Numbered from the stretch's first letter, positions 8,828-17,122 are shown. The stretch: DNA of 64,000 nt from Chitinophaga polysaccharea (GCF_007829335.1 NZ_VIWO01000006.1:451431-515430), one strand, 5' to 3'. Translations and numbers: made by a program. Notes: generated by a model not told the origin, from the letters alone.

Positions 8828-9781
8828 TTATTTCTCTTCGTAAAAACCCATGCGGGAGAACTTGTCGATACGTTGTTCTATGCGGGTATCGGGATCGATT
8901 TGCTTTAGTTCTGCCAATGTTTCCTTAATTCTTTTTTTCAGGATAGTGGCCATTTCATCGGGATTTACGTGAGCACCACCGAGGGGTTCCCGTACAATAC
9001 CGTCTACCAGTCCGAACTGGCTCATGTAATCGGAGGTAAGTTTGAGTTCTTCGGCGGCTTTTTCTTTAAAGTTCCAGCTACGCCAGAGGATTGTGGAGCA
9101 GTTTTCCGGAGAAATAACGGTGTACCAGCTGTTTTCCAGCATAAATACCCTGTCGCCGATACCGATGCCCAAAGCGCCACCAGAGGCGCCTTCGCCGATA
9201 ATAATGCAGATAACGGGCACGCGGAGTTTTACCATTTCAAAGAGATTGCGGGCGATGGCTTCGGCCTGACCTCTTTCTTCGGCTTCCAGGCCGGGATAAG
9301 CGCCGGGCGTATCGATCAACGTTACGATGGGCTTATTGAATCTTTCAGCCAGTTTCATCAGGCGGAGGGCTTTGCGATATCCTTCCGGGTTGGCCATCCC
9401 GAAGTTTCGGAGCTGGCGCATTTTGGTGTTGATACCTTTCTGTTGGCCGATAAACATCACTGTTTCGCCATCGAGGTCGGCGAAACCGCCTACCATTGCC
9501 TTATCATCTTTTACATTCCGGTCGCCATGCAGTTCCGTAAAGTTGGTGCACATTTTTTCGATATACGCCATAGTATAGGGCCTATCTGGGTGACGGCTCA
9601 GCTGTACGCGCTGCCAGGCGGTGAGATGGTCATAGATATGTTCACGGGTAGCCGCAATTTTTTGTTCATATTCATTTACGGTAGCCGATACATCTACGCC
9701 AGATTTTGCACCATTCTCCTTCAGCTTATCCAACTGCTCATATAAGTCAGCGATAGGTTTCTCGAAATCCAGGAATTGCAT
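8828..9781 (-). CDS. accA: Acetyl-CoA carboxylase carboxyltransferase subunit alpha
   Basis: A 317-residue protein, the normal AccA length. N-terminal coiled helices (LYEQLDKLKENG) are followed by the crotonase-like carboxyltransferase core: DRPYTMAYIEKM, VTLIDTPGAYPGLEAEERGQ and the oxyanion-hole glycines in GEGASGGALGIGIGD, then YTVISPENCSTILWR. AccA pairs with AccD to move carboxyl from biotin to acetyl-CoA and make malonyl-CoA for fatty-acid synthesis. AccD, AccB and AccC are not in the window. It stands alone between the first tRNA-Asp region (divergent) and dapA. Confidence 0.96.
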   Translation of the reverse strand: MQFLDFEKPIADLYEQLDKLKENGAKSGVDVSATVNEYEQKIAATREHIYDHLTAWQRVQLSRHPDRPYTMAYIEKMCTNFTELHGDRNVKDDKAMVGGFADLDGETVMFIGQQKGINTKMRQLRNFGMANPEGYRKALRLMKLAERFNKPIVTLIDTPGAYPGLEAEERGQAEAIARNLFEMVKLRVPVICIIIGEGASGGALGIGIGDRVFMLENSWYTVISPENCSTILWRSWNFKEKAAEELKLTSDYMSQFGLVDGIVREPLGGAHVNPDEMATILKKRIKETLAELKQIDPDTRIEQRIDKFSRMGFYEEK

Positions 9782-9845
9782 AATTTGATTAAATTGGTTA
9801 AAGATCGGGTGTAAAGATAATGCTGAAAATATTTTTTAAAAAAGA

Positions 9846-9878
9846 TTTGCTTAATTGGTGACTTTGTTATTATCTTTG
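9846..9878 (+). promoter_or_regulatory. Promoter of tRNA-Asp copy 1
   Basis: TTTG at 9846-9849 and TATCTTTG at 9871-9878, spaced 21 nt, an exact match to the Bacteroidota -33/-7 pattern. The same boxes and spacing precede the second tRNA-Asp. Confidence 0.75.
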
Positions 9879-9953
9879 CAATCCCAAAACGGAGGAATAC
9901 AACGAATTGGGATACAGAAAGATAGGGATATTTTATCCTTTTATTTCAGTAAC

Positions 9954-10027
9954 GGATCGGTAGTTCAGTTGGTTAGAATGCCGCCCTGTCACGGCGGAGG
10001 TCGCGGGTTCGAGTCCCGTCCGGTCCG
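9954..10027 (+). tRNA. tRNA-Asp (GTC)
   Basis: Full cloverleaf: acceptor GGATCGG pairs with CCGGTCC, D-arm GTTCAGTTGGTTAGAAT, anticodon stem CCGCC / GGCGG around CTGTCAC (anticodon GTC), and T-arm CGGGTTCGAGTCCCG. Discriminator G; the 3' CCA is not encoded (GCA follows). Identical over all 74 nt to the copy at 29395-29468. Confidence 0.97.
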
Positions 10028-10040
10028 CAAAATCTCGAAG

Positions 10041-10063
10041 AAACCCGCGCTAGTCGCGGGTTT
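10041..10063 (+). terminator. Terminator of tRNA-Asp copy 1
   Basis: Perfect 9-bp stem AAACCCGCG / CGCGGGTTT with loop CTAGT, followed by TCTGTTTTT. The same hairpin follows the second tRNA-Asp. Confidence 0.85.
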
Positions 10064-10174
10064 TCTGTTTTTAGTCGATTAGTTGGTCGATTTCGGGGAT
10101 CAAGTGGATCAAGTAGAAAACTTGGGGATAGCGTAAAAAATAGTTTTTTTGCAGCAGATTAGCCAACGAAGCAC

Positions 10175-10321
10175 GTGGATCAGAACTTTCGCAAACTAGT
10201 AGAGATGCTGTTACCAGCAGGGGTTTTAGAGTATTTTGACTTAATTGATTCAAGTCAGAATAAAGAGGGTATTGATATATACCTGGAAGAAAAGAATACC
10301 GTTCCGGTAGAATTAGCCTAA
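10175..10321 (+). pseudogene. Remnant of an ISAon1-type transposase N-terminal region
   Basis: The frame reads DQNFRKLVEMLLPAGVLEYF, DLIDSSQNKEGIDIYLEEKN, then TVPVELA and a stop. This resembles the start of ISAon1-family transposase N-terminal proteins of Bacteroidota (MLLPEGLLEYF...IHIYLEEKN), recalled from memory. Only about 45 residues remain; the rest of the N-terminal protein and the DDE transposase are absent, and no inverted repeats were recognised. A scar of a lost insertion sequence beside a tRNA gene. Confidence 0.6.
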
Positions 10322-10524
10322 ACTGCCAAATGTGTAGCCTGAATCCCTATAGAAGATGTAACTAAAGTGGAGGCAAAGCTATTGGAATCTCCGTCGCGAT
10401 TAACTTGGATTCCATAGCTTATTTGTGGGCCATTGAAAAACCAGGCATAATTAACCCCGCATTTGGCTGCATTATTTCATTTTGCAACCAAATAATTTTG
10501 AGAGAGATCGTCCCCAAACAAGCG

Positions 10525-11052
10525 CTACTTTGTACCCGTAACCGGCTTTTGACCTATAACCGGACACCAGTAAACTTCGTTTGTCATGTTCAGTGTAATT
10601 TCAGGATGGGTTCCGGAAGCTGCAGCCAATACCTCATTATCACTGAACAGTTGACGTGGGGTGAATCCCGCATTAAATACGATCTGCACCTCTCTCCAAA
10701 CAGGATTGAAACCATCGCCGGGTATAGCATCTATCACGCTGATAAAAGGCTGGTTGTTGGGCAACCCGGGATCGGATTGATAAATGAAATTCAGGCTCTT
10801 GTTGTGTGCAATCTGGCTTGCCTCAGCCTGGGCTGAAAACTCCACAAATATGATCTTGAAAAGGGAGGAATCATAATATGCTGGTATAGTGTTGCTAATT
10901 CCGGATGTTTTGTTTTGAACAGCCATTTCTGTTGAATTAGTCGTGGCAAGCTTTGAATCACTCATTAATTTGGCCTGGGTATCAATTTCTGTTTTACTGC
11001 AAGAAAGAAATAGCAGTATAGCGGTGGGAATAATTGTAGTCACCTTTTTCAT
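10525..11052 (-). CDS. Uncharacterised lipoprotein, 175 aa
   Basis: Signal peptide with lipobox (MKKVTTIIPTAILLFLSCSK, Cys at 18) predicts an anchored lipoprotein. The mature part has a Ser/Thr/Asn-rich linker, then a compact domain with FIYQSDPGLPNNQPFISVID, PGDGFNPVWREVQIVFN and TLNMTNEVYWCPVIGQKP. The PGDxxxxPxW phrase recalls small secreted domains of unknown function (DUF7482-like), a guess from pattern only. It stands alone, about 180 bp downstream of the DUF4236 gene. Confidence 0.7.
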   Translation of the reverse strand: MKKVTTIIPTAILLFLSCSKTEIDTQAKLMSDSKLATTNSTEMAVQNKTSGISNTIPAYYDSSLFKIIFVEFSAQAEASQIAHNKSLNFIYQSDPGLPNNQPFISVIDAIPGDGFNPVWREVQIVFNAGFTPRQLFSDNEVLAAASGTHPEITLNMTNEVYWCPVIGQKPVTGTK

Positions 11053-11229
11053 TGTCTATATTTTTAAAACTGTGGAAAAAAAACACGATAAAAGGCTCGA
11101 CAAATTAAAGCCGCAATTTTCATTCCAGACTCCAGTTAACACTAGTGTTTTGGAGGGTATCCGGATTCTTTTTCTTCACACCGTTTCGCAGGTGGCATGT
11201 GCGTGAGTGTTCCGTCGTGCCTAACCCTT

Positions 11230-12597
11230 TTATTGGTAACAACCTTCCACCCTGGATTGTAATACACCTATCTTGCCAATAAAATCCATAAAATCATCCA
11301 TAGCAGATAGTTTCGAGGTAGCAATAATCTCAAAAATCCCTGTGCCTGATGTAAACGTATATTCTGAATAGGCGCATACCGGAAGCCTGCGATTATGATT
11401 GAAACGTTTGTCTGGTCCACCAGCTTTATTTACATATTGCCAGGTATAGCTGACCACCTGGGCATCCTGGGGTAGCATTTCTGATTCAATAAAATTGGAG
11501 ACAAGACCAGTTATATGTAAATTTTTATAAAATACAGCAGCAAAGGTACTTCCACGTTTTATCAACAAACGTTCAGGTAAGAAATACAATTCCATTTTAT
11601 GGAGTGAGATACATGGAATAGCCACATTGGCAACAAAATAGGGAACCGGCATTTTGTTCTCTGATAAACCTGCTATCCTCACCCTTCTTATCAGCTTGCC
11701 TGCTCCTCCATTTCGCTTATAATCCGCTGTACCCTGAGCATTCAGATATTGCCAAATTCTTGAAGACCGGGAAAAGGTAACAAAATGAGTCTTGAATTGC
11801 TGGTACACCTGCCGGTATTTATCATCCATATCATAGTGTAACTCAATACTGAGTCTTTGCATATCCAGTTTTTTCAACCAACGGATAAATGGAATTAAAC
11901 AAAGCATATACAATGCAATTTCGTATCCCAGATACTCGTTTACCAGGTACGTTTCTCCTTCCCTCACTTCTTCAGAAAACAGCTGGTTAATTTCCACCAG
12001 TTCGCGGTTTACATAGCCGGAAGAATCCGACAGTCTTACTTTCAACCATTGTTGGTTCGAGCTGTCCTGCAATGCAAATTTCTGACCATAATCTGCTGTT
12101 TGTAAAACCGGGGATTTTCGATTAGGCTCTTTGCGAATATTAGCACCATTAAATGTTCTTATTATCACAATAGTACTGTCTACCGCCGGTTGCACTATTC
12201 TATCCCGTTTGCCAAAAGAAAAAAAAAGTACTATTAAAGGGATAATTAATAGCGGCAATTTCGCTACTCTCGCATATGAAATTTTTGCACACTTCTGATT
12301 TAGCTCAGTAATAAATGCCAGGGAATCTGTATCAGTCAGTTCTTCTACTGCTGCAGAAGTTATATTATTAGCCGTATCAACTGGTTGTACCTCATAGACA
12401 GGACGAGGTAAGGGGGAAGCGGGACCGGATATCTTCTGCCGATAGCTGATACCATGTGTACTTAAATTGACGTATGTTCCCCCCGGCCCTACATTAATGC
12501 GTGCACCTTTCACTCCCATTGAGTAACTAATACCTTTTTTTGAAAAGTTTATTCTGAATGGTCCGGCACTAAAAGATTTACGGTATGACCAACCCAT
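11230..12597 (-). CDS. DUF4236 / SH3-domain membrane protein, 455 aa
   Basis: Residues 1-55 are a DUF4236 domain: MGWSYRKSFSAGPFRINFSK followed by KGISYSMGVKGARINVGPGG. A transmembrane helix lies at about 112-128. Residues about 143-203 form a bacterial SH3 (SH3b) domain (NGANIRKEPNRKSPVLQT...WLKVRLSDSSGYVNRELVEI). A second hydrophobic segment is at about 222-240, and the final 200 residues are a soluble domain I do not recognise. SH3b domains often bind cell-wall peptides. A possible -7 box on the minus strand (TAATTTTG) lies at 12622-12629, giving a short leader. Function unknown. Confidence 0.8.
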   Translation of the reverse strand: MGWSYRKSFSAGPFRINFSKKGISYSMGVKGARINVGPGGTYVNLSTHGISYRQKISGPASPLPRPVYEVQPVDTANNITSAAVEELTDTDSLAFITELNQKCAKISYARVAKLPLLIIPLIVLFFSFGKRDRIVQPAVDSTIVIIRTFNGANIRKEPNRKSPVLQTADYGQKFALQDSSNQQWLKVRLSDSSGYVNRELVEINQLFSEEVREGETYLVNEYLGYEIALYMLCLIPFIRWLKKLDMQRLSIELHYDMDDKYRQVYQQFKTHFVTFSRSSRIWQYLNAQGTADYKRNGGAGKLIRRVRIAGLSENKMPVPYFVANVAIPCISLHKMELYFLPERLLIKRGSTFAAVFYKNLHITGLVSNFIESEMLPQDAQVVSYTWQYVNKAGGPDKRFNHNRRLPVCAYSEYTFTSGTGIFEIIATSKLSAMDDFMDFIGKIGVLQSRVEGCYQ

Positions 12598-12784
12598 AAC
12601 TAACTGTTACTTGTTACGGATCAAAATTAGAGGATGAAAAATGCCGGATCTTACGGGAAACCGTATGCCAGGTCTTTCTATGCAAAATTTCGACAGCTAT
12701 TTGCTATACTAAACATAGAAAAATTGATTTTTAATACTTTATCTCGTTAAAGTAATCTGTCGGCGAAAATTTCTTCCAAATAAA

Positions 12785-12816
12785 TTTGCGAAACTGATCA
12801 GTTGCACATATATTTG
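12785..12816 (+). promoter_or_regulatory. Promoter of the DoxX-ArsR-SRPBCC operon
   Basis: TTTG at 12785-12788 and TATATTTG at 12809-12816, spaced 20 nt, an exact Bacteroidota promoter match. The start codon at 12852 is about 30 nt past the expected transcription start. Confidence 0.75.
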
Positions 12817-12829
12817 CAACCAATTGGTT
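12792..12829. promoter_or_regulatory. Twin palindromic operators around the -7 box
   Basis: Two perfect 12-bp palindromes share the pattern AACYRATYRGTT: AACTGATCAGTT at 12792-12803, between the promoter boxes, and AACCAATTGGTT at 12818-12829, just past the -7 box. Their centres are 26 bp apart. Position and symmetry suit a dimeric repressor; the ArsR-family protein encoded in the same operon is the obvious candidate. Confidence 0.65.
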
Positions 12830-12851
12830 TCACTACTATAATTACATCATT

Positions 12852-13232
12852 ATGAAAAACAAGATCCTTTTTGTGCTATGCCTGCTGACAGGCCTGATGT
12901 TCATGAATGCAGGGTTAGATAAATTCTTTCACTACATGCCCATTCCTAAAGACATGCCAGAGAAAATGGTAAAAGCCGGGATGGCATTTATGGAAATAGG
13001 CTGGCTCATGCCATTGGTAGGCGCTGCAGAAGTACTTGGTGGCCTGCTGTTAATGATCCCCAGAACCCGGGCGCTGGGCGCTATTGTTATTCTACCGGTT
13101 TTAATAGGTATTTTGCTGGCCAATATCAGTATGGCACCATCAGGATTGCCTATTGTATTGGTGCTCATCGCCGTCATTGCCTGGGTAATGATCGACAACA
13201 GGGAAAAGTACCTGCCTATGATCAGGCAATAA
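12852..13232 (+). CDS. DoxX-family membrane protein
   Basis: A 126-residue protein with four hydrophobic segments, typical of the DoxX family: ILFVLCLLTGLMFMNAGLDK with the family-type N-terminal phrase, then GWLMPLVGAAEVLGGLLLMI, ALGAIVILPVLIGILL and LPIVLVLIAVIAWVMI. First gene of an operon with an ArsR-type regulator and two SRPBCC proteins, behind a well-formed promoter with twin palindromes. DoxX proteins are small inner-membrane proteins, some linked to redox stress or quinone chemistry; the role here is not known. Confidence 0.85.
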   Translation: MKNKILFVLCLLTGLMFMNAGLDKFFHYMPIPKDMPEKMVKAGMAFMEIGWLMPLVGAAEVLGGLLLMIPRTRALGAIVILPVLIGILLANISMAPSGLPIVLVLIAVIAWVMIDNREKYLPMIRQ

Positions 13233-13289
13233 ACCAGTGGCAGGATGGCAGGCACTCCTCGTGATCTACTAAAAACGAAATGACACTGT

Positions 13290-13607
13290 ATGAGAAGAGA
13301 TATTTTCCAGGCCATTGCCGATCCGACGAGAAGAGCGATTATCGCTTTAATTGCCATACAGGCCATGACCCCCAATGCCATTGCTGAGCATTTCGACACT
13401 ACCCGGCAAGCTATTTCCAAGCACCTGAAGATCCTCACCGAATGTGAACTGGTGAAACAGGAACACCAGGGCCGGGAAATATTTTATCAACTTGAAATTG
13501 ATAAAATGAAAGAAATAGATAAATGGCTGGAACAATTCAGGAAAATCTGGGAAAGCCGCTTTGACCAACTCGATCAACTTTTAGCTACTATAAAAAAGAA
13601 AAAATAA
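13290..13607 (+). CDS. ArsR-family (metal-independent) HTH repressor
   Basis: A 105-residue winged-helix protein. IFQAIADPTRRAIIALIA is the classic ArsR N-terminal helix pair, and TPNAIAEHFDTTRQAISKHL, followed by KILTECELVKQEHQGREIFY, is the HTH plus wing. No ELCVCD metal site is present, so it belongs with the SdpR-like members usually found beside SRPBCC/AHSA1 genes. The stop overlaps the next start (TAATG). It probably represses its own operon through the palindromes at 12792-12829. Confidence 0.9.
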   Translation: MRRDIFQAIADPTRRAIIALIAIQAMTPNAIAEHFDTTRQAISKHLKILTECELVKQEHQGREIFYQLEIDKMKEIDKWLEQFRKIWESRFDQLDQLLATIKKKK

Positions 13608-14110
13608 TGAAACCTAATTTGCAATTCGACTTTATCGCAGATAAAAAGAATAATACGCTGACCATCCGGCGTGAGTTCCTGGCCGACAGACCATTGGTAT
13701 GGGACTGCTACACCAAAAGTGAATTACTGGACCGCTGGTTTGCCCCTGCTCCACTAACCACCAAAACAAAATCGATGGACTTCCGCGAAGGAGGTCACTG
13801 GCACTATGCCATGGTAGAACCCAACGGCACTGAGTACTGGGGCTATACCGCCTACCAGAAGATCAAAGCCATTGACTTCTACACCGCCCTGGATGCTTTT
13901 AGTAATGAAGCAGCCGAAATCAACGAAGCCCTCCCCCGCGCAGAATGGTTAGTTACTTTTACCGATAAAGGAGAAAATGCCCTGGTAGAAACTATCGTTA
14001 CCTATAAATCGCTGGCAGACCTGGAACAGGTTATTCAAATGGGCATGGAACAAGGAATGACCGCTACCCTGAACAAACTTGATGAATTATTACTCACTTT
14101 AAAGTCATAA
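13607..14110 (+). CDS. SRPBCC/AHSA1-domain protein 1
   Basis: A 167-residue START-like ligand-binding fold. Hallmarks are the opening IRREFLADRPLVWDCYTKSE, LLDRWFAPAPLTTKTKSMDF with REGGHWHYAMVEPNGTEYWG, and a long C-terminal helix (MEQGMTATLNKLDELL). Translationally coupled to the ArsR gene by a TAATG overlap. In many bacteria AHSA1-type proteins follow an ArsR repressor; their ligands are largely unknown. Confidence 0.9.
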   Translation: MKPNLQFDFIADKKNNTLTIRREFLADRPLVWDCYTKSELLDRWFAPAPLTTKTKSMDFREGGHWHYAMVEPNGTEYWGYTAYQKIKAIDFYTALDAFSNEAAEINEALPRAEWLVTFTDKGENALVETIVTYKSLADLEQVIQMGMEQGMTATLNKLDELLLTLKS

Positions 14111-14113
14111 AAA

Positions 14114-14527
14114 ATGAGCAACAAAGTTACTGTAACCGCCACCGTACATGCGGACCGCAAAAAAGTATGGGACTATTACAATCGCCCCGAACACATTACA
14201 AAGTGGAACTTTGCTGATCCTTCCTGGCAGTGCCCCTCCGCCTCCAACGATCTGCGCGTAGGCGGAAAATATGCCGCCCGGATGGAAGCCAAAGACGGAA
14301 GTTTTGGCTTCGACTTTGAAGCCGTATATGATGAAGTAGTTGACGGCGAAAAATTTACTTATACCATGCCCAATGGCCGGCAGGCAAGCGTATCCTTCAA
14401 AAAGAACGGTGACCAAACCGAAGTAGATGTAACATTTGACCCTGAAACAGAGCACCCGATTGAAATGCAGAAAAATGGCTGGCAGGCGATCCTGAATAAC
14501 TTTAAAAGTTATACGGAAGCGAACTAA
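14114..14527 (+). CDS. SRPBCC/AHSA1-domain protein 2
   Basis: A 137-residue protein with the same fold: VTATVHADRKKVWDYYNRPE, HITKWNFADPSWQCPSASND, LRVGGKYAARMEAKDGSFGF, and a C-terminal helix NGWQAILNNFKSYTEA. Only 3 nt separate it from the preceding SRPBCC gene. The pair are divergent paralogues. Last gene of the operon, followed by an intrinsic terminator. Confidence 0.9.
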   Translation: MSNKVTVTATVHADRKKVWDYYNRPEHITKWNFADPSWQCPSASNDLRVGGKYAARMEAKDGSFGFDFEAVYDEVVDGEKFTYTMPNGRQASVSFKKNGDQTEVDVTFDPETEHPIEMQKNGWQAILNNFKSYTEAN

Positions 14528-14552
14528 CGATAACGAATAAATGCATATTGAG

Positions 14553-14581
14553 AGGGAGATGCGATGGCATCTCCCTTTTTA
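14553..14581 (+). terminator. Terminator of the DoxX-ArsR-SRPBCC operon
   Basis: A 10-bp perfect stem AGGGAGATGC / GCATCTCCCT with loop GATG, followed by a T-run. It lies between the SRPBCC operon and the AlkB-like gene, which is why the AlkB-like start was placed after it. Confidence 0.85.
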
Positions 14582-14630
14582 TTTTCGCCAGGTACTTCGC
14601 GCATCTCTCACGATTTCCCTACCTTTAACC

Positions 14631-15257
14631 ATGAGCCAATTAAATTTATTTGAAAATGCCGCTAATCACCCCGCATCGCCGGGACTACACACCATTCGCG
14701 ATGGCGCCTATTATTTCCAGCCTGACTTTTTCACTAAAGACGAAAGTGATGTGTTCTTTACTTCACTGAAAGAACACATCCAGTGGAAGCAGGAGTCGAT
14801 GCAGCGCTATGGCAAACAGGTGAATTTTCCGCGGCTGAGCGCTTGGTATGGAGAAAAAGGAACCACGTATACCTTTTCCGGCGTTACGCACCATCCCCAT
14901 CCATGGACAGCCGATTTAACTGATATTAACAAACGTATCAGCCCACTGGCAGGAGTTGTATTCAACAGTGTGTTATTGAATTTATACCGCGATGGAAATG
15001 ATTCCATTGCCTGGCATACCGATGCAGAGCCGGAGCTGGGGCCGCATCCCGTAATTGCGTCCGTGAATTTTGGCGCTACCAGGAAGTTTCAATTGCGGCA
15101 TGTTCAAACAAAAGAAAAAATAGAGATCCCTTTAACCCATGGCAGTTTACTCATTATGCAGGGTGCATTGCAATATCATTGGCAGCACCAGGTGCCCAAG
15201 ACCAGTAAACCGGTAAAAGAGCGGATTAACCTTACGTTCCGGGTGATTAAATATTGA
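14631..15257 (+). CDS. AlkB-like 2-oxoglutarate/Fe(II) dioxygenase
   Basis: The reading frame opens at 14541, but that part crosses a terminator hairpin, so the ATG at 14631 (MSQLNLFENA) is taken, giving 208 residues. The iron site is HTD in IAWHTDAEPELGPHPVIASV plus a later His in QGALQYHWQHQVPK. The 2-oxoglutarate-binding arginines are in KERINLTFRVI. The substrate-lid segment contains PRLSAWYGEKGTTYTFSG. The family demethylates alkylated DNA or RNA bases oxidatively. It sits closest to the AlkB homologue 2/3 type common in Bacteroidota. Its end overlaps the convergent membrane-protein gene by 11 bp. Confidence 0.93.
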   Translation: MSQLNLFENAANHPASPGLHTIRDGAYYFQPDFFTKDESDVFFTSLKEHIQWKQESMQRYGKQVNFPRLSAWYGEKGTTYTFSGVTHHPHPWTADLTDINKRISPLAGVVFNSVLLNLYRDGNDSIAWHTDAEPELGPHPVIASVNFGATRKFQLRHVQTKEKIEIPLTHGSLLIMQGALQYHWQHQVPKTSKPVKERINLTFRVIKY

Positions 15258-15654
15258 TATCAGCCATAAAAATCATAAAGAAGACTATACTAAAATAGCT
15301 CCAGAGACAGGAAAAGATAATATGCACAGTGGTTTCAAAACGCTTGCCTTTCCATAACGAAGGAGAGTAAACAAAAAACTGGAAGAACAAACGACAAATC
15401 CAGAAAATGAACAAACCCAACGACAACAAGTGCCCCAGGCGGGTATGCAAAATATCTTCTGCCGCGTAAATACATCCTATTCCCATCAACAATACCATTA
15501 AGGCAATAAAGAAAGTATGCACATACATGATTTGCCTGCTTAGGAGCGTCAACGGCGCAAATTCTTTTCTCCAGTTAAAATACTTTGGAAAAAAAGCGTG
15601 TAACAGTGCCAGCAGCACGAGTATGTAGCCGGTTGCTTTAAGATGCCATTCCAT
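15247..15654 (-). CDS. Small polytopic membrane protein, 135 aa
   Basis: Four predicted transmembrane segments: ATGYILVLLALLHAFF, IMYVHTFFIALMVLLMGIGC, HLLSLGLFIFWICRLFFQFF and IIFSCLWSYFSIVFFMIFM. No recognised domain. The start overlaps the end of the methyltransferase gene by 17 bp, so it is translationally coupled as the last gene of a four-gene operon. Function unknown. Confidence 0.75.
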   Translation of the reverse strand: MEWHLKATGYILVLLALLHAFFPKYFNWRKEFAPLTLLSRQIMYVHTFFIALMVLLMGIGCIYAAEDILHTRLGHLLSLGLFIFWICRLFFQFFVYSPSLWKGKRFETTVHIIFSCLWSYFSIVFFMIFMADINI

Positions 15655-16387
15655 TTTTCTCTAATAAAAAGGCCGATAAAAAAGGGGTTATTTTTATTTC
15701 ACTGGCCATGTCCAGATTGGCAGCGAGAAAAGTACGCTGCCAGGTTGACCTGGAAAAAAAATGAAAGAACCCCAGGTTATACACCATGAAATTGCGGATA
15801 TCCCTGAGATGCTCTACCACGACAATCCTTCCCTGGTCTTGTAAACTGCGGCGCAGCTCCCGAAAAAAAATAATCCTTTCAGCTTCATCACGGATCTCAT
15901 GGGCTGCCATAAAAACCAGGATCATATCGGCCGATGCTGTCATCACGGGTATGTTAGCCGTAGTAATGGTTTGGGTGCCCGGGTAAGCTGCGTATACCCT
16001 ACGTGCCCGTTCAATGGAGACTTCAGTATGTTTAACCGGGTCATAAAAATCGAATACTGTTAGTTTACTTCCCGGGTACTTTTGTGATAACAGATAGCTG
16101 GTTTCATCAAATCCTGCATGCACATTCAGCAGTTGTTTACCCGGCGATGTAATCAGGTCATCTAGCCAGTGAAGGCTATACAATGCTGATCTGTCGTAGA
16201 TATACCAGGAAGCAGTAAGCGACAACAACACGCTACCAACAAGTAGCCAGCCTGCTGCCCGCAGTAACGGGTATTCACTGAAATAACCCAACAATACCAG
16301 CAACAACGCCGCTATGGCGTAAAAGTGCCAATTGAAACGGATGATATTTACGACACCCTGAAATGGTTTCCTGTCTATCTTTTCCAT
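15638..16387 (-). CDS. Membrane-anchored class I SAM methyltransferase-like protein
   Basis: The likely start is the ATG at 16387 (MEKIDRKPFQG), overlapping DUF2071 by 13 bp; an earlier ATG at 16411 is possible. Two N-terminal hydrophobic segments (FYAIAALLLVLLGYFSEY and AAGWLLVGSVLLSLTASW) precede a Rossmann methyltransferase domain: motif I-like KQLLNVHAGFDETSYLL, acidic loop KLTVFDFYDP, ASADMILVFMAAHEIRDEAE and DQGRIVVVEHLRD. The glycine-rich motif I is degenerate (NVHAGFDE), so SAM binding should not be assumed. Third gene of the operon; substrate unknown. Confidence 0.75.
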   Translation of the reverse strand: MEKIDRKPFQGVVNIIRFNWHFYAIAALLLVLLGYFSEYPLLRAAGWLLVGSVLLSLTASWYIYDRSALYSLHWLDDLITSPGKQLLNVHAGFDETSYLLSQKYPGSKLTVFDFYDPVKHTEVSIERARRVYAAYPGTQTITTANIPVMTASADMILVFMAAHEIRDEAERIIFFRELRRSLQDQGRIVVVEHLRDIRNFMVYNLGFFHFFSRSTWQRTFLAANLDMASEIKITPFLSAFLLEKNGMAS

Positions 16388-17115
16388 ACATCTGTTTTTC
16401 CTTTCTTCCAATAGTATGGTACTTGCCGGATGAGAAAAGCATTGGCCAGCCGTGCCTCCCGGAACACAGGCTGACGCAGAAAACCAACTTCCGCATGATT
16501 AATTTTCACCGGCTGTGGCGTCCAATGTTCTCTTACCCCTTCAATGATCAACACCTTATCAGACCCGGGTTCACAGGTAAATGTAAATGGCAGCGGGCCT
16601 GCAAATCGCCGGGCCTCTTTCCAGCTGTCGAACGGCGAAGTGGCTGGCAGCGCTGTATCGGGTTGCGCAATATCCACAGATATTTGTATGCCTGATTGTG
16701 CTGATGTTACCTCCAGCAAATTGTCGGTAGTTACCACTTTCATATCGGTAGTGGTGTAATGATAATGGGTAAACAAATTTCCCAGGTACTGCATTTTTTT
16801 CTTATTCGTTTCCGTCTTCAGGATAAATAATCCTCTTAGTCTTTTCCCCTCGCTGGTAGTATACCTTACAAAAATCCGGTAGCCGGCTAAAATGAAATCA
16901 TTGCCCATAAAAGCCGGAAATCCTTTGGGCCGTAGCCCCTTTGTTTTTACCAGTGCCAATGCCACAAAGGCCCATTTATCCTGGAACCGCTCCAATTTAA
17001 GCGGGGTGGGAACAAGCGGCTGCAGCACTTCGGCAGGAAGCGCATAGGTGAGCACCAACGAATTTTCAAAAAATGCCTGTACCGCAAAAGGATGATTCTT
17101 TAGTAGGGACCACAT
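16375..17115 (-). CDS. DUF2071 (YqjF-like) protein
   Basis: A 246-residue soluble protein with DUF2071 features: the N-terminal FAVQAFFENSLVLTYALPAE, VLQPLVPTPLKLERFQDKWA and a long beta-rich body (GYRIFVRYTTSEGKRLRGLF; AGPLPFTFTCEPGSDKVLII). DUF2071 proteins have a lipocalin- or acetoacetate-decarboxylase-like fold and no settled function. It lies 7 bp after the DoxX-like gene and overlaps the methyltransferase. Confidence 0.85.
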   Translation of the reverse strand: MWSLLKNHPFAVQAFFENSLVLTYALPAEVLQPLVPTPLKLERFQDKWAFVALALVKTKGLRPKGFPAFMGNDFILAGYRIFVRYTTSEGKRLRGLFILKTETNKKKMQYLGNLFTHYHYTTTDMKVVTTDNLLEVTSAQSGIQISVDIAQPDTALPATSPFDSWKEARRFAGPLPFTFTCEPGSDKVLIIEGVREHWTPQPVKINHAEVGFLRQPVFREARLANAFLIRQVPYYWKKGKTDVWKR

Positions 17116-17122
17116 AACCAGT

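Noticed and set aside
14541..14630. 30-residue N-terminal extension of the AlkB-like protein
   Set aside because: It would span the operon terminator at 14553-14581 and shows no homology-like sequence; the ATG at 14631 fits the family.
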